This document shows positions 54,486-63,017 of a stretch of 64,000 nucleotides of DNA, one piece after another (positions within the stretch are counted from its first letter, which is position 1; the number at the start of each line of letters is the position of its first letter). The position numbers and the translations under genes are program-made. The notes below the pieces were generated by a model. That model had not been told where the DNA came from. It searched no databases and saw nothing but the letters and a program-made list of their open reading frames with translations. The stretch spans positions 186,001-250,000 of the forward strand of contig NZ_LGHZ01000001.1 in NCBI RefSeq assembly GCF_001266615.1, in the 5' to 3' direction. This DNA is from Kluyvera genomosp. 1 (GTDB taxonomy: Bacteria > Pseudomonadota > Gammaproteobacteria > Enterobacterales > Enterobacteriaceae).

Positions 54486-55505
54486 ATGTCAGATATTATC
54501 CTTGCCCGAGTATCACAAACACTTGCCACCGAACAGTCTCTGGAGAGCCTTGTTCGTCAACTGCTTGAAATGCTTGAGTTAGTCACTAACATGGAATCCA
54601 CGTATCTGACAAAAATTGATACTCAGGCCGACCTCCAGCACATTGTCTATTCGCACAACAGTGGCGAAATGAACATCCCAGAAAATCTTTCCGTCCCTTG
54701 GGGAGATACCCTGTGCAAGCGGGCAATGGACGATAAGTGCTTCTATAGCGATCACGTGCCGGAACAGTGGAGCGACTGTGACGCGGCGAAAGCATTAGGC
54801 ATTACCACGTTTCTCAGCACACCAATCCATCTGACTGATGGTTCGCTGTACGGCACGCTGTGTGCCACGAGCACCCAACAAAAGCCGCTCAGCTTCAACA
54901 GCGAGCACGTCCTTCAGCTATTTGCGAGCATTATCGCCCGCTACATCGAGAAAGAATCCCTGGTATCTCAGCTGCAGGAGGCCAACGCCGCCCTGATTTA
55001 TCACTCCTACACCGATGCGCTAACCGGATTGCCTAATCGCCGGGCGGTCTTTGATAATCTGGAGATGCTGTTTTCCCTGGCAAGGCACCTTAACCACGGC
55101 GTATTGCTGGCGTTTATCGATCTCGATAACTTTAAAAAGATTAACGATCTCTACGGGCACCAGGCTGGAGATGCCTTTTTACAACAGGTTGGGCAGCGCC
55201 TGAAGCTGGGTATTTCGGCAGACGATCAGCTCGGCCGGCTCGGCGGAGATGAGTTTATGGTGGCAACGCTGTCCCGGACGACTGAACAGCTTGCGCGATT
55301 CACCGAAGCCCTGCGGCATCTGTTGGTCGGTGACTATCTGCTCGGAGATACGCTAATCCATTATCCTGGCGCCAGTATCGGTACCGTGGTTATCGATCCC
55401 AACGAGATGAATCCCGATAGCGCCCTGCGTGCCGCCGATAGCGCAATGTACGAGGATAAAAAATTTCGCCATCGCACGGAAATTAGCGTCCAGCGGGTGG
55501 GATAA
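54486..55505 (+). CDS. dgcP: diguanylate cyclase DgcP (YeaP)
   Basis: This encodes 339 residues (E. coli 341). A soluble protein with an N-terminal GAF sensor (about 15-160) and a GGDEF domain with DALTGLPNRRAVF and the active RLGGDEF motif at about 257-263. It makes c-di-GMP and in E. coli is found at the cell pole. The start at 54486 fits the family N-terminus MSDIILARVSQTLA. Followed by yoaK-yoaJ. Confidence 0.93.
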   Translation: MSDIILARVSQTLATEQSLESLVRQLLEMLELVTNMESTYLTKIDTQADLQHIVYSHNSGEMNIPENLSVPWGDTLCKRAMDDKCFYSDHVPEQWSDCDAAKALGITTFLSTPIHLTDGSLYGTLCATSTQQKPLSFNSEHVLQLFASIIARYIEKESLVSQLQEANAALIYHSYTDALTGLPNRRAVFDNLEMLFSLARHLNHGVLLAFIDLDNFKKINDLYGHQAGDAFLQQVGQRLKLGISADDQLGRLGGDEFMVATLSRTTEQLARFTEALRHLLVGDYLLGDTLIHYPGASIGTVVIDPNEMNPDSALRAADSAMYEDKKFRHRTEISVQRVG

Positions 55506-55552
55506 TTACAGTATCATACGCGGCATACAGAAATAGAAATCAGGATGTCATA

Positions 55553-55657
55553 ATGAGACTGGGTATCGCTTTCCCCATCGTTATCTTCTTTATCGCAGTG
55601 ATTTTTCTGGGCTGGTTCTTTATTGGCGGGTATGCGCTACCGGGAGGAGCACAATGA
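55553..55657 (+). CDS. yoaK: YoaK, small membrane protein
   Basis: A 34-codon ORF. The product has one hydrophobic helix and ends in FFIGGYALPGGAQ, closely like the E. coli YoaK (32 residues) in length and sequence. GGATG and A-rich sequence precede the ATG at 55553. Its TGA overlaps the yoaJ start (ATGA), so they are translationally coupled. Function unknown. Confidence 0.85.
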   Translation: MRLGIAFPIVIFFIAVIFLGWFFIGGYALPGGAQ

Positions 55658-55728
55658 GAAAGACCACGATTATCATGCTTATCATCGCCATCATCACCGT
55701 TGTCGGCGTTGAGTTCGGTTGGTGGTAA
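55654..55728 (+). CDS. yoaJ: YoaJ, small membrane protein
   Basis: A 24-codon ORF beginning MRKTTIIM and ending GVEFGWW, matching E. coli YoaJ (24 residues). A single membrane helix with a tryptophan C-terminus. GGGAGGAG lies just upstream, inside yoaK. A terminator follows at once. Confidence 0.85.
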   Translation: MRKTTIIMLIIAIITVVGVEFGWW

Positions 55729-55734
55729 GCCGGA

Positions 55735-55760
55735 GATAAGCCGCTTGTCGTCGGCTTATC
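55735..55760. terminator. terminator of yoaKJ
   Basis: GATAAGCCG (55735-55743) pairs with CGGCTTATC (55752-55760). It overlaps the stop of the convergent GGDEF gene and may end both transcripts. Confidence 0.7.
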
Positions 55761-57231
55761 GCCTTTCTCCACGATTTTTCTTCATCTGATACATCTGCGT
55801 ATCGGCCTGTTGGATAGCGGCATCCAGCGTATCCACGCACGGGGCCACCCCCCATGATACCGATAGTGGCACCGACTGTTCATCAGGGCTAAATGGGAAC
55901 ACGGCAATTTTGGCAGCGATACGCTCCGCCACCATATGAGCATGCGCAATGTCCGTACGGCTTAATAGCACAATAAACTCATCGCCACCGCTGCGAATGA
56001 CCCAATCACCGTTCGCCCGCACATCGCCAAGCATACACTGCGCGATAGCCTGTAATGCCCGATCCCCTGCTTTATGACCGTAGCTATCGTTTATGTGCTT
56101 AAATTTATTGCAGTCGAAGAGAATCACCGTCGTAAACGGCAGCGAACGTTGCTGAATGAGCGCAAAAATATTACGTGTAAAACAGCCAGTAAGCGGGTCA
56201 CGATAGAAACGAAGATCGGCGCGGTTAAGATGAAAGCGAATTAAGAAGAACAGTAGTATTAATAACGCTGGCGCCATGCCCACGATGGCTAGTGCATTAG
56301 CATCATGCGCAATAAACAACCATACCGGCAGCGCATATTTAATTTCATAGCGCGATGACACTTCGTGAATATGATAGCGATCCAACCAGCGGCAGTTGTT
56401 AATAATACACATCACCTCGCCGGTTTGTCTGCTTTGTAACCCCAGAATCAACCCCTTAGGTACCTGCTGATTAAACGCTACTTGCAGCATTCGCTGTAAT
56501 TCTGGACGTGAAAGATCGTAGGCCAGATAGCCGATAATATGGTTACTCGGGTCCCCCTCAGACAGGTCGTAAATATAGCTCACCACGCTGTACGCCATAT
56601 CACCGGTTATTTTATCTTTGTAGAAATCCGTTACGCTAAGCGACTTCTTGAGGATGCTTTTTTGCAGCACACGGTCGTAAAACATTTCCGGTTCAGCGAA
56701 AAAGGCGTGGGGATTGTTTGCCATTTTCGACGAAGTGAAGGTAAACGGCACAGAATCTAAAGCATTAAACCAGTAAAACCAGCGTCCGTTGCTGTCGATA
56801 ATATAGCGATGAGTATCGTGTTGTTCAGGATTCAAGGTACGGACTTTATCGCGAATATATTCCGCCGTGACGTACATACAGCGCGCACTACGATCCGGCT
56901 TCTTTGCGATCAACGCCCCATGGTTGCTATCCTGCGCGCCGGGAGTGGCATTCACCCCCCACGCTTCACCACGAGGCTCAAAGATGTCGGCCTCGCCACA
57001 GAGAAAATGACGGCTAACCTGCTGGTAACGCACGCCTGCAGCTTCAGCCATTAACTCATTGTCGTTAAACATGGTCATCATCTGATTTTGCAACTCGTGA
57101 ATGCCTTCGTTTACCTGCGATAGTGCGCGCTGATAAAGAAAAAAGAGTGCCAGGCAGATAAGCAGACAGGTCACCAACACCGATGCTAACAGTGACTGCT
57201 TTTTGCGTAGACTATCCTGAATAATTCTCAC
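55756..57231 (-). CDS. CdgI (YeaI)-like membrane GGDEF protein
   Basis: About 491 residues from a GTG at 57231, the length of E. coli CdgI; a TTG at 57279 is the next start upstream. One N-terminal membrane helix (about 12-35), a large periplasmic domain, a second helix (about 318-340, MAPALLILLFFLIRF), and a GGDEF domain with DPLTGCFTRNIFALI and RSGGDEFIVLL. The catalytic residues look intact. In E. coli yeaI lies between yeaH and yeaJ; here the candidate sits after yoaKJ on the opposite strand, so orthology is likely but not certain. Confidence 0.8.
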   Translation of the reverse strand: MRIIQDSLRKKQSLLASVLVTCLLICLALFFLYQRALSQVNEGIHELQNQMMTMFNDNELMAEAAGVRYQQVSRHFLCGEADIFEPRGEAWGVNATPGAQDSNHGALIAKKPDRSARCMYVTAEYIRDKVRTLNPEQHDTHRYIIDSNGRWFYWFNALDSVPFTFTSSKMANNPHAFFAEPEMFYDRVLQKSILKKSLSVTDFYKDKITGDMAYSVVSYIYDLSEGDPSNHIIGYLAYDLSRPELQRMLQVAFNQQVPKGLILGLQSRQTGEVMCIINNCRWLDRYHIHEVSSRYEIKYALPVWLFIAHDANALAIVGMAPALLILLFFLIRFHLNRADLRFYRDPLTGCFTRNIFALIQQRSLPFTTVILFDCNKFKHINDSYGHKAGDRALQAIAQCMLGDVRANGDWVIRSGGDEFIVLLSRTDIAHAHMVAERIAAKIAVFPFSPDEQSVPLSVSWGVAPCVDTLDAAIQQADTQMYQMKKNRGERR

Positions 57232-57424
57232 CGATACCCCGTACTGATGGCCCCAATCCTTTAAACGCCACCTACGCAATCAACTCGCGTCACGGTTCGT
57301 TTACGTTACGTCTCGTGATCAGTATGGATGAAAATATTCGCAGGCAGGGATTTGATCGTGTCAGGTATCATTCACAATGGCAATAGGATTTGCGGAAGGC
57401 GAGCTGAACGCTCGCCTGAGAGAG

Positions 57425-57685
57425 TTACTGCTGGCTATCAGATCCTAAAAGCAAGAAACCTAGCGGAATGGAGAAGAGAACGGTAAAAATGGTGCTGTAG
57501 ACCATGACCATTGCCCCTTGTAGCACAAACATGCTCGTCGTCCATTCAGAATACGGCAGATTGTACTCGCTAACCACGCCGCCAAACGTAGCTCGCCCTA
57601 CGACCACTACCGCAATAGCGAAAATAACCATCGCCGACAGCACGAATTTTTTACCCTTCGGCGTACGCAGCCTTTCCAGAATCAT
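57425..57685 (-). CDS. small two-helix membrane protein (DUF2534-like)
   Basis: This encodes 86 residues. A basic N-terminus (MILERLRTPKGKK) precedes a first helix (about 14-30) and a second (about 50-80). It resembles the DUF2534 family from memory; this is uncertain. GGAGG precedes the ATG at 57685. A weak hairpin (57397-57417) follows the stop. It is divergent from yeaR with the NsrR site between. Confidence 0.7.
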   Translation of the reverse strand: MILERLRTPKGKKFVLSAMVIFAIAVVVVGRATFGGVVSEYNLPYSEWTTSMFVLQGAMVMVYSTIFTVLFSIPLGFLLLGSDSQQ

Positions 57686-57818
57686 TGCATCCTCCCGACG
57701 CGAAACCCACGATATTTTGCTGTATTTGTAACACTAATGAAGAATAAATTGAATATTTTTTGTTGCATGACGTTCACAATTATCGGCGTAAACAGATCAT
57801 CTTTTTAACTCAATTGTT

Positions 57819-57841
57819 AAGTTGCATTTAAAATGCATTTT
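57819..57841. promoter_or_regulatory. NsrR operator upstream of yeaR
   Basis: Two 11-bp arms, AAGTTGCATTT and AAATGCATTTT, flank a single A at 57830. This is the NsrR consensus (11-1-11). E. coli yeaR-yoaG is repressed by NsrR and activated by NarL, so nitric oxide or nitrate should induce the operon. It lies about 60-80 bp upstream of the first yeaR. Confidence 0.85.
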
Positions 57842-57898
57842 TAGGTAAACAGCTGCCGATATTTATGATTTAATACTTTCAACGCATAGGGGGGAAAC

Positions 57899-58225
57899 AT
57901 GCTACGCATTCCGCAAAGTTGTATTCACACCCGTTCCACACCGTTCTGGAACAAAGACACCGCACCTGCCGGCATTTTCCAACGGCACCTGGATAAAGGC
58001 ACGCGTCAGGGCGTTTATCCACGGTTATCCGTGCATCAGGGAGCTATCCGCTATCTTGGTTTTGCCTCTGAAACGTCACCCGAGCCGGAAAGTGAACTGA
58101 TTATCGAAGCCGGTCATTTTGGCGTATTTCCGCCAGAAAAATGGCATTACATCGAAACCATGACCGACGATACCGTATTTAACATCGACTTCTTCGTCGA
58201 AGCTGATGTGCTGAAATCGCTATAG
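57899..58225 (+). CDS. yeaR: YeaR, cupin-like protein (first copy)
   Basis: This encodes 108 residues (E. coli YeaR 119). A TehB-like DUF1971 protein with the blocks HTRSTPFWNKDTAPAGIF, GVYPRLSVHQGAIRYLGF and FPPEKWHYIETMTDDTVFNIDFFV. It is closer to E. coli YeaR than the second copy. Part of an NsrR-controlled operon thought to respond to NO or nitrate. The function is unknown. GGGGG precedes the ATG. Confidence 0.88.
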   Translation: MLRIPQSCIHTRSTPFWNKDTAPAGIFQRHLDKGTRQGVYPRLSVHQGAIRYLGFASETSPEPESELIIEAGHFGVFPPEKWHYIETMTDDTVFNIDFFVEADVLKSL

Positions 58226-58254
58226 CCTTAGGGCCATGCAGTAAGGAGCCATCT

Positions 58255-58608
58255 ATGTTACGTATTCCTGAAAATTTTGTTCATTCACGTTCGACACCGT
58301 TCTGGAATAAAGAAACCGCGCCGAAAGCCCTCTTCACTCACCACAATACTAAGCCCCATGTGTATGGACGCCTCTCGGTGATGCAGGGTGCCGTACGCTA
58401 TTTCGGTTTCCCTGATGGTGATGCCGCTGAACCGGACGTTGAATTGGTTATTGAGGCCGGTTCCTTCGGGATTTCACCACCGCAAAAATGGCACCGCATC
58501 GAACTACTGACCGACGACACATACTTTAATATTGATTTCTTCGCCGATCCGGATGCGACCCTTGAAGGAAAAGGTTTAGGCAAAGTCGTTAACTCGCATA
58601 AGGGGTAA
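58255..58608 (+). CDS. YeaR-like paralogue (second copy)
   Basis: This encodes 117 residues. It shares the same layout as its neighbour (HSRSTPFWNKETAPKALF, YGRLSVMQGAVRYFGF, SPPQKWHRIELLTDDTYFNIDFFADPD), so the pair arose by tandem duplication. E. coli has a single yeaR here. It keeps the C-terminal tail (GLGKVVNSHKG) that the first copy has lost. AAGGAG precedes the ATG. Followed after 4 nt by yoaG. Confidence 0.86.
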   Translation: MLRIPENFVHSRSTPFWNKETAPKALFTHHNTKPHVYGRLSVMQGAVRYFGFPDGDAAEPDVELVIEAGSFGISPPQKWHRIELLTDDTYFNIDFFADPDATLEGKGLGKVVNSHKG

Positions 58609-58612
58609 GAAG

Positions 58613-58795
58613 ATGGGCAAGGCAACGTACACGGTGACCGTCACCAATAACAGCAACGGCATTTCTGTTGATTATGAAACCGAGACACCGATGGAACTGC
58701 TGATCCCTGATGTGGCGGCGGATGTGGTCAAAGACCTGATCAATACCGTTCGCGCTTACGATACCGAAAACGAACATGACGTTTGCGGCTGGTAG
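58613..58795 (+). CDS. yoaG: YoaG, small conserved protein
   Basis: This encodes 60 residues, as in E. coli, and is almost identical (GKATYTVTVTNNSNG start; EHDVCGW end). A dimeric small protein of unknown function, cotranscribed with yeaR under NsrR and NarL control. 4 nt after the second yeaR copy. Confidence 0.94.
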   Translation: MGKATYTVTVTNNSNGISVDYETETPMELLIPDVAADVVKDLINTVRAYDTENEHDVCGW

Positions 58796-58814
58796 TACAG
58801 CGCAAGACCTCATC

Positions 58815-58840
58815 AACGGGAGCCTAAGGCTCCCGTTTTT
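58815..58840 (+). terminator. yeaR-yoaG operon terminator
   Basis: AACGGGAGCC (58815-58824) pairs with GGCTCCCGTT (58828-58837) around a 3-nt loop, with T-run TTTTT. A textbook intrinsic terminator. Confidence 0.9.
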
Positions 58841-59097
58841 ATATTACATCGTGCAGGTTTAACACCCTTTGTCATACTCCTGAACGATCCCCATGATGCG
58901 GAATAATACTTTTGCAGGAGCGTGATGCTGACGGCTTTTTGCCAGGTTTATAAAAAGCCCAACGGGAGGTATTCCCATGGCCTGGCGTCCTTTTCTGTAT
59001 GTCATTACTAACGACTCCCCTCTACGCACGCCTCGGCGAGGCAGACTGACGCTGGTGGTGAAACGATGATGGGTGAGGTCATGGAATGAGAAGATGA
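58841..59097. other. gene-free stretch before a decayed gene
   Basis: No ORF with support. A short hairpin and stop-rich sequence precede the decayed coding segment that follows. Confidence 0.4.
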
Positions 59098-59410
59098 CTC
59101 TGGTTGGATCTCAGCCTGGCCGTCACGATATGGGGTTGCGCCAGCCAAACTGAACAGGCCTGCCGAGTAAAAATTATCGCCGTCGCCGTTCCATCCTTAA
59201 GCCAGTGCCAACGCGTGCAGGATATCAATTCATAACGAAATGCATGGGCTTTAGGGATAGGATATTTATCTGCCCGCAAACAGGTTGTCTACGACCTGCA
59301 GGATCAAGGGAAAAACTCGGCGCTGATACGCTGGTGCTTACAGCCAGAATGACATCCCGTTTATTGACATCACCAAAGCCAGCGGCACCGTTTACCGCTG
59401 CGCGAAATAG
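59098..59410 (+). pseudogene. decayed gene for a small exported protein
   Basis: One frame reads protein-like from 59098 (LWLDLSLAVTIWGCASQ, resembling a lipoprotein or signal peptide with WGCAS) through LSQCQRVQDINS to a TAA at 59233, continues in the same frame as RNAWALGIGYLSARKQVVYD to a TGA at 59350, then goes on in another frame as NDIPFIDITKASGTVYRCAK to TAG at 59408. One in-frame stop and one frameshift therefore break an otherwise sensible sequence. No start with a ribosome-binding site remains. I do not recognise the intact family. Confidence 0.45.
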
Positions 59411-59488
59411 CCAAACAAAAACCGCCGGGCTAAACGCCCCTATTATCGGAAACGTTTAGCTCAGGCGGCTTTATTGCGGGTTAGCGGA

Positions 59489-60124
59489 TTATTCGAAGAA
59501 GACGTCTGGATTGTCGGCTAAAGAGACAAATTGTTTAGAGCCTTTATCCAACGCACGAATGGCACCGCTTTCGATATCGTAGACCCAACCGTGCAGGCGA
59601 ATCGCGCCATCGCGCAGCCCTACGGCAACCGACGGGTGCGTTTTGATATTGTTCAACTGTGCAATGACGTTCTCTTCTACCATCGCATTCACTTTGTCAG
59701 TTTCATTATCAAAGGTTTTCTTCTCGACAACTGCTTTCGCTGCATCGGAATAACGCAACCAGTGGGAAACAGCCGGCATCGGCTCCAGGCACTGACAGGT
59801 AGCGATTGCTTTCATTGCGCCACAGTTAGAGTGACCGCAGATGACAATATCCGTTACGCCTAACGCAACCACGGCATACTCAATTGTTGCAGAAACCCCG
59901 CCCGGCTCTGGGCCGAAGGAAGGAACAATGTTACCGGCGTTACGGATAACAAACAGCTGTCCCGGCTCTTGTTGAGTAACCAGCTCAGGCACCAAACGAC
60001 TGTCTGAACAGGAGATGAAAAGTGCTTTGGGATTCTGGCTGGAAGCCAGGCTGCGGAAGAGTTCCTGACGTTTAGGAAAAACTTCTTTCTGAAAGTTGAG
60101 GAACCCTTCAATGATATGTTGCAT
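59489..60124 (-). CDS. beta-carbonic anhydrase (CynT-like)
   Basis: This encodes 211 residues. Zinc ligands C39, H98 and C101 and the D41/R43 dyad ([24 protein letters not shown]) are complete. It is closer to CynT than to Can (start [31 protein letters not shown]). It interconverts CO2 and bicarbonate. No cynS or cynX is beside it, so a cyanate role is not supported; it is a stand-alone second anhydrase. Regulation is not visible. Confidence 0.9.
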   Translation of the reverse strand: MQHIIEGFLNFQKEVFPKRQELFRSLASSQNPKALFISCSDSRLVPELVTQQEPGQLFVIRNAGNIVPSFGPEPGGVSATIEYAVVALGVTDIVICGHSNCGAMKAIATCQCLEPMPAVSHWLRYSDAAKAVVEKKTFDNETDKVNAMVEENVIAQLNNIKTHPSVAVGLRDGAIRLHGWVYDIESGAIRALDKGSKQFVSLADNPDVFFE

Positions 60125-60320
60125 AGCAGTATCTCTTTCTCGTTTTTACGCAGGTCATGATGGAAATCACATTTTCAGTGTACCACCGAAGCGCAAAAGG
60201 GAAACAGTTCAATCTCAGTAACGCATGAGTTACTTATCGGCCACATCGCTGTCACGCATGGAAACCCATGAGATACGCTGCTGATGAAGCGGCTATCCAA
60301 CGATGGTATCTAATGACACA

Positions 60321-60770
60321 TCAAAATCTCGGCGTCACACCAAATTTTGGTGATTTGATGTTAGCCGCCCAAACCTTGATATCATTCTGCAGCAATAACG
60401 TGAAATCAGACGTCAGATGATTCACCATCTCATTGACTTGCCCAGCATCGTTTACCGCAAAATGTTCAATCCTGTTCTTTCCTAACGGCACGCAGCTGTA
60501 CTTCGCCGGAATATCCTTACCATTTACATTCAATTTGTTATTGCTACCAGCACAGACACCTTCTGATATGTAAGAAACCACCATATTGGCTCCGCTCCGC
60601 CCGGGCTGGGCAATGCTCAACATGACGGGGAAACCATTTGAAGTCTGCGTCATGTCATACAGGATGGCATCTTTTGAATACCAGGTATTGTATTCCCGTT
60701 CCTGAAGCGCTGAATGTGAAACAGTGGGATAAAAAAGCAATGCCATGATTGTAATTGTGTGATTTTTCAT
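60321..60770 (-). CDS. hypothetical secreted protein
   Basis: This encodes 149 residues. A signal peptide (MKNHTITIMALLFYPTVSHS, about 1-20) precedes a mature part with two cysteines (GVCAGSNN, YSCVPLG) that could form one disulfide. I do not recognise the family. The beta-rich sequence and lack of membrane segments suggest a periplasmic or secreted protein. It lies alone between the carbonic anhydrase and a strong hairpin. Confidence 0.65.
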   Translation of the reverse strand: MKNHTITIMALLFYPTVSHSALQEREYNTWYSKDAILYDMTQTSNGFPVMLSIAQPGRSGANMVVSYISEGVCAGSNNKLNVNGKDIPAKYSCVPLGKNRIEHFAVNDAGQVNEMVNHLTSDFTLLLQNDIKVWAANIKSPKFGVTPRF

Positions 60771-60870
60771 AAAACAATGCCTTTAATGGTGTCCACATTC
60801 ATTATTCAGATCATGAAAAAAACAACAAGATATTAAGATTATTCCTACTAGTTTTGGTTGTAGCAAGCCG

Positions 60871-60913
60871 ACGGGTACTCAGAACGCTACCACCCACCGT
60901 TCTGAGTACCCGT
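60871..60913. repeat. 16-bp perfect inverted repeat
   Basis: ACGGGTACTCAGAACG (60871-60886) and its exact inverse complement (60898-60913) around an 11-nt loop. There is no U-run on either strand. It is not next to any gene end (the nearest start is 60770 on the minus strand). Could be a terminator remnant or a mobile-element end. Confidence 0.6.
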
Positions 60914-61260
60914 GAATAGCACGCGCATTCACCCGCAGTTTCTCCTGCTGTCGACAGTGCCATTATAGACAGGAGAATGATGCTTAGATGAGTGCCTCAT
61001 CAGCAGGCACTGGTGGTGAGTCCCGAATACCCTCGAATGTCATACTCTCCCTCCATCCCAACCTGCCCCCTTTAATAACTTATCCGAGCATTACGCCGCT
61101 GCTTAACAGTGAACAGAGAGCTGGCTCATCGATATTCATGGGGCATAGCCGTGAGCCAATGACGAAAAACTCACAGGGGTCGAAGGAAAATAAATGAGAG
61201 AGACGGATTATTTTATAGGCCGTATTGCACAGGTTTTGCAGAATAGCTAAGAAAGGTGAA
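60914..61260. other. intergenic stretch without credible gene
   Basis: A 69-codon ORF on the plus strand (60988-61197) lacks a ribosome-binding site and has a low-complexity Ser/Pro composition. I see no repeat or RNA gene. Confidence 0.4.
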
Positions 61261-61278
61261 TGCCGCCCGCAGGCGGCA
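61261..61278 (-). terminator. hairpin after the 74-residue gene
   Basis: TGCCGCC (61261-61267) pairs with GGCGGCA (61272-61278) around CGCA, just past the stop of the minus-strand gene; in that direction it is followed by TTCACCTTTCTT. Confidence 0.65.
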
Positions 61279-61285
61279 AGAGGAT

Positions 61286-61510
61286 TTACTCGCTGATTTC
61301 CAGCGCATCCTGGATGGCGTCAGCCAATGCAGCAACTTCCTGAGAAACGTTGCGCAGGTCCATCTGGGAGCGGATCCCCGAGTTTGCAGTGGACGCAGAA
61401 ACGGACGCTTTGGAGATTTCCAGAGCGGCCTGAACGGCCAGTAAACGCTTGTGATTTTCAGCAGCATCAACGCCGGTGGCGCCGTCGAGATCGAAGTACC
61501 CTTCTAACAT
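61286..61510 (-). CDS. small hypothetical acidic protein
   Basis: This encodes 74 residues. AAGGAGATAG directly upstream of the ATG at 61510 is an almost ideal ribosome-binding site, and a terminator follows the stop, so it is very likely translated. The product is acidic and mostly helical (DAAENHKRLLAVQAALEISKAS; QEVAALADAIQDALEISE) without cysteines or a signal peptide. I do not recognise it. Confidence 0.7.
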   Translation of the reverse strand: MLEGYFDLDGATGVDAAENHKRLLAVQAALEISKASVSASTANSGIRSQMDLRNVSQEVAALADAIQDALEISE

Positions 61511-61739
61511 GACTATCTCCTTATGTTTATCCCTCTAGTGTAGGGCGTTCCTGGTAAGCAAGCTATCAAAATTGCCAAGCTCGTAGCCATACGAAATAAC
61601 GAATACTATCGCTACTACAGACTCATTGCTTTCTATTACCGAATGCCCGTATTAGTCATTTATTTTGTTGTTAACCATACTCCACTCGGTATACATTGAT
61701 ATCCCCTTATATATAACCACGGGGCTGATGAAGGAATAA

Positions 61740-62168
61740 ATGGAATTTAACGAAATGATCCAAGGGTTGTTTCAACAGGTGAGGACTAAGTCTAATTTTC
61801 TTCGCTTTCTCACAGTTCTACAACAAAACAATGTGTCCTACTACATTTATTTTGTCGCGACTGGAAATGTAAAAATAGTAACCACGTCGGATAACTATTT
61901 TTCGATGAAGAGTCACAGGGGACTGATTAAAATTAATGCGCAAGCCAGCAGTCGACTGGCTCACCTTGCAGCAAAGCGCCATTTTACGGGGATGACCTCT
62001 TTCGATCGATATTGCCTCGAACTTGCACGTGCAGGCGTGTTTAAATGGGTTGTTGATGTTGAGGATGCCACACGACATTATTGGTCGAAAGATAATACGT
62101 TATTACACACGGAGAATATTATTAAACCTACGTCATTTATATCAGAAATAAACAACAGCAGGCACTAA
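61740..62168 (+). CDS. DUF1398-like protein
   Basis: This encodes 142 residues. The C-terminal half (SFDRYCLELARAGVFKWVVDVEDATRHYW) fits the DUF1398 family (E. coli YbcV-type), which is often carried by lambdoid prophages; this is from memory. Function is unknown. The start at 61740 has AAGGAATAA upstream. It lies in a gene-poor AT-rich region with other phage-associated genes (DinI-like, Bor-like). Confidence 0.65.
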   Translation: MEFNEMIQGLFQQVRTKSNFLRFLTVLQQNNVSYYIYFVATGNVKIVTTSDNYFSMKSHRGLIKINAQASSRLAHLAAKRHFTGMTSFDRYCLELARAGVFKWVVDVEDATRHYWSKDNTLLHTENIIKPTSFISEINNSRH

Positions 62169-62429
62169 TTAATATTGATGCCGTTTTTTCGTTAATGAAC
62201 GTAAATGAACTTGAGTCACGAGTTAATGAGTTCGCCTGATAAAACCATTCATCCATCACAGTAGCATCTGGGTTAAAAATTTCCCCAGCTTTCATTAAAA
62301 AATGGAGAGTCGCTTTTTTGTTAATCAATCCGTCTCTTTGTGAAGTGGTGTTGCGCAAAGCCAATGGCAGCCCCCAACGTATTTTTTGCGTGCCCGACAC
62401 TTGAATGCTGGATAAAAACCCAGTATAAA

Positions 62430-62449
62430 TACTGTTTATCCAAACAGTA
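62430..62449. promoter_or_regulatory. LexA (SOS) box
   Basis: CTGTTTATCCAAACAG within TACTGT...ACAGTA is a perfect LexA palindrome (CTGT-N8-ACAG). It lies 16 nt upstream of the DinI-like start, so it overlaps the transcription start or the -10 region. It predicts SOS control. Confidence 0.92.
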
Positions 62450-62464
62450 AAGAGACAATGCGTG

Positions 62465-62707
62465 ATGTTTGTAGAACTCGTATATGACAAAAGGAATTTT
62501 GATGGCTTACCCGGTGCAAAAGAGATCATTTTGGCCGAATTGAGTAAGCGAGTGCATCGTATTTTCCCGGATGCAGAAGTGCGGGTTAAGCCGATGATGA
62601 CGCTTCCGGCAATTAACACAGATGCCAGCAAGCATGAGAAAGAGCAGATAAGCCGCACAGTCCAGGAAATGTTTGAAGAGGCTGAATTCTGGCTCGTCAG
62701 TGAATAG
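62465..62707 (+). CDS. DinI-like SOS protein
   Basis: 80 residues from the ATG at 62465 (a GTG one codon earlier is also possible). It matches the DinI family: an N-terminal beta strand MFVELVYDKRN, LAELSKRVHRIFPDAEVRVK, and the acidic C-terminal helix QEMFEEAEFWLVSE which in DinI contacts RecA. DinI-type proteins modulate RecA filament and SOS co-protease activity. The LexA box just upstream supports this. Similar genes are common on prophages and plasmids. Confidence 0.88.
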   Translation: MFVELVYDKRNFDGLPGAKEIILAELSKRVHRIFPDAEVRVKPMMTLPAINTDASKHEKEQISRTVQEMFEEAEFWLVSE

Positions 62708-63017
62708 CAATGCTCCCATCCCGCAGTAGCCAATTAGCCAGGACCGCTGCGGTAAAATTGCGACTAAACCAAGCAATATCCCTTCTATACCGCTAACGCC
62801 TCCTCCGTATTCCGTTCACGATTACCAAACGTTCTGCAACAAGTCGCTAAACGGGTGTCATTTGCATCGAAACAAATAGATCCCTTAATACTCACATAAA
62901 TGAATGCCTGGTAAACACACTGCATTCAGTATGGCCTGATAGTGGTGGTCGGATATGTCCAGACATCGTTATGCCAGAATATGCGGTTTCCAATATTGAC
63001 TATAACCATTGATGACT
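62708..63017. other. AT-rich gene-free stretch
   Basis: No ORF with a ribosome-binding site and no strong repeat seen. It separates the DinI-like gene from the Bor-like lipoprotein. Confidence 0.4.

Noticed and set aside
60988..61197. 69-codon ORF
   Set aside because: Low-complexity Ser/Pro composition and no ribosome-binding site.
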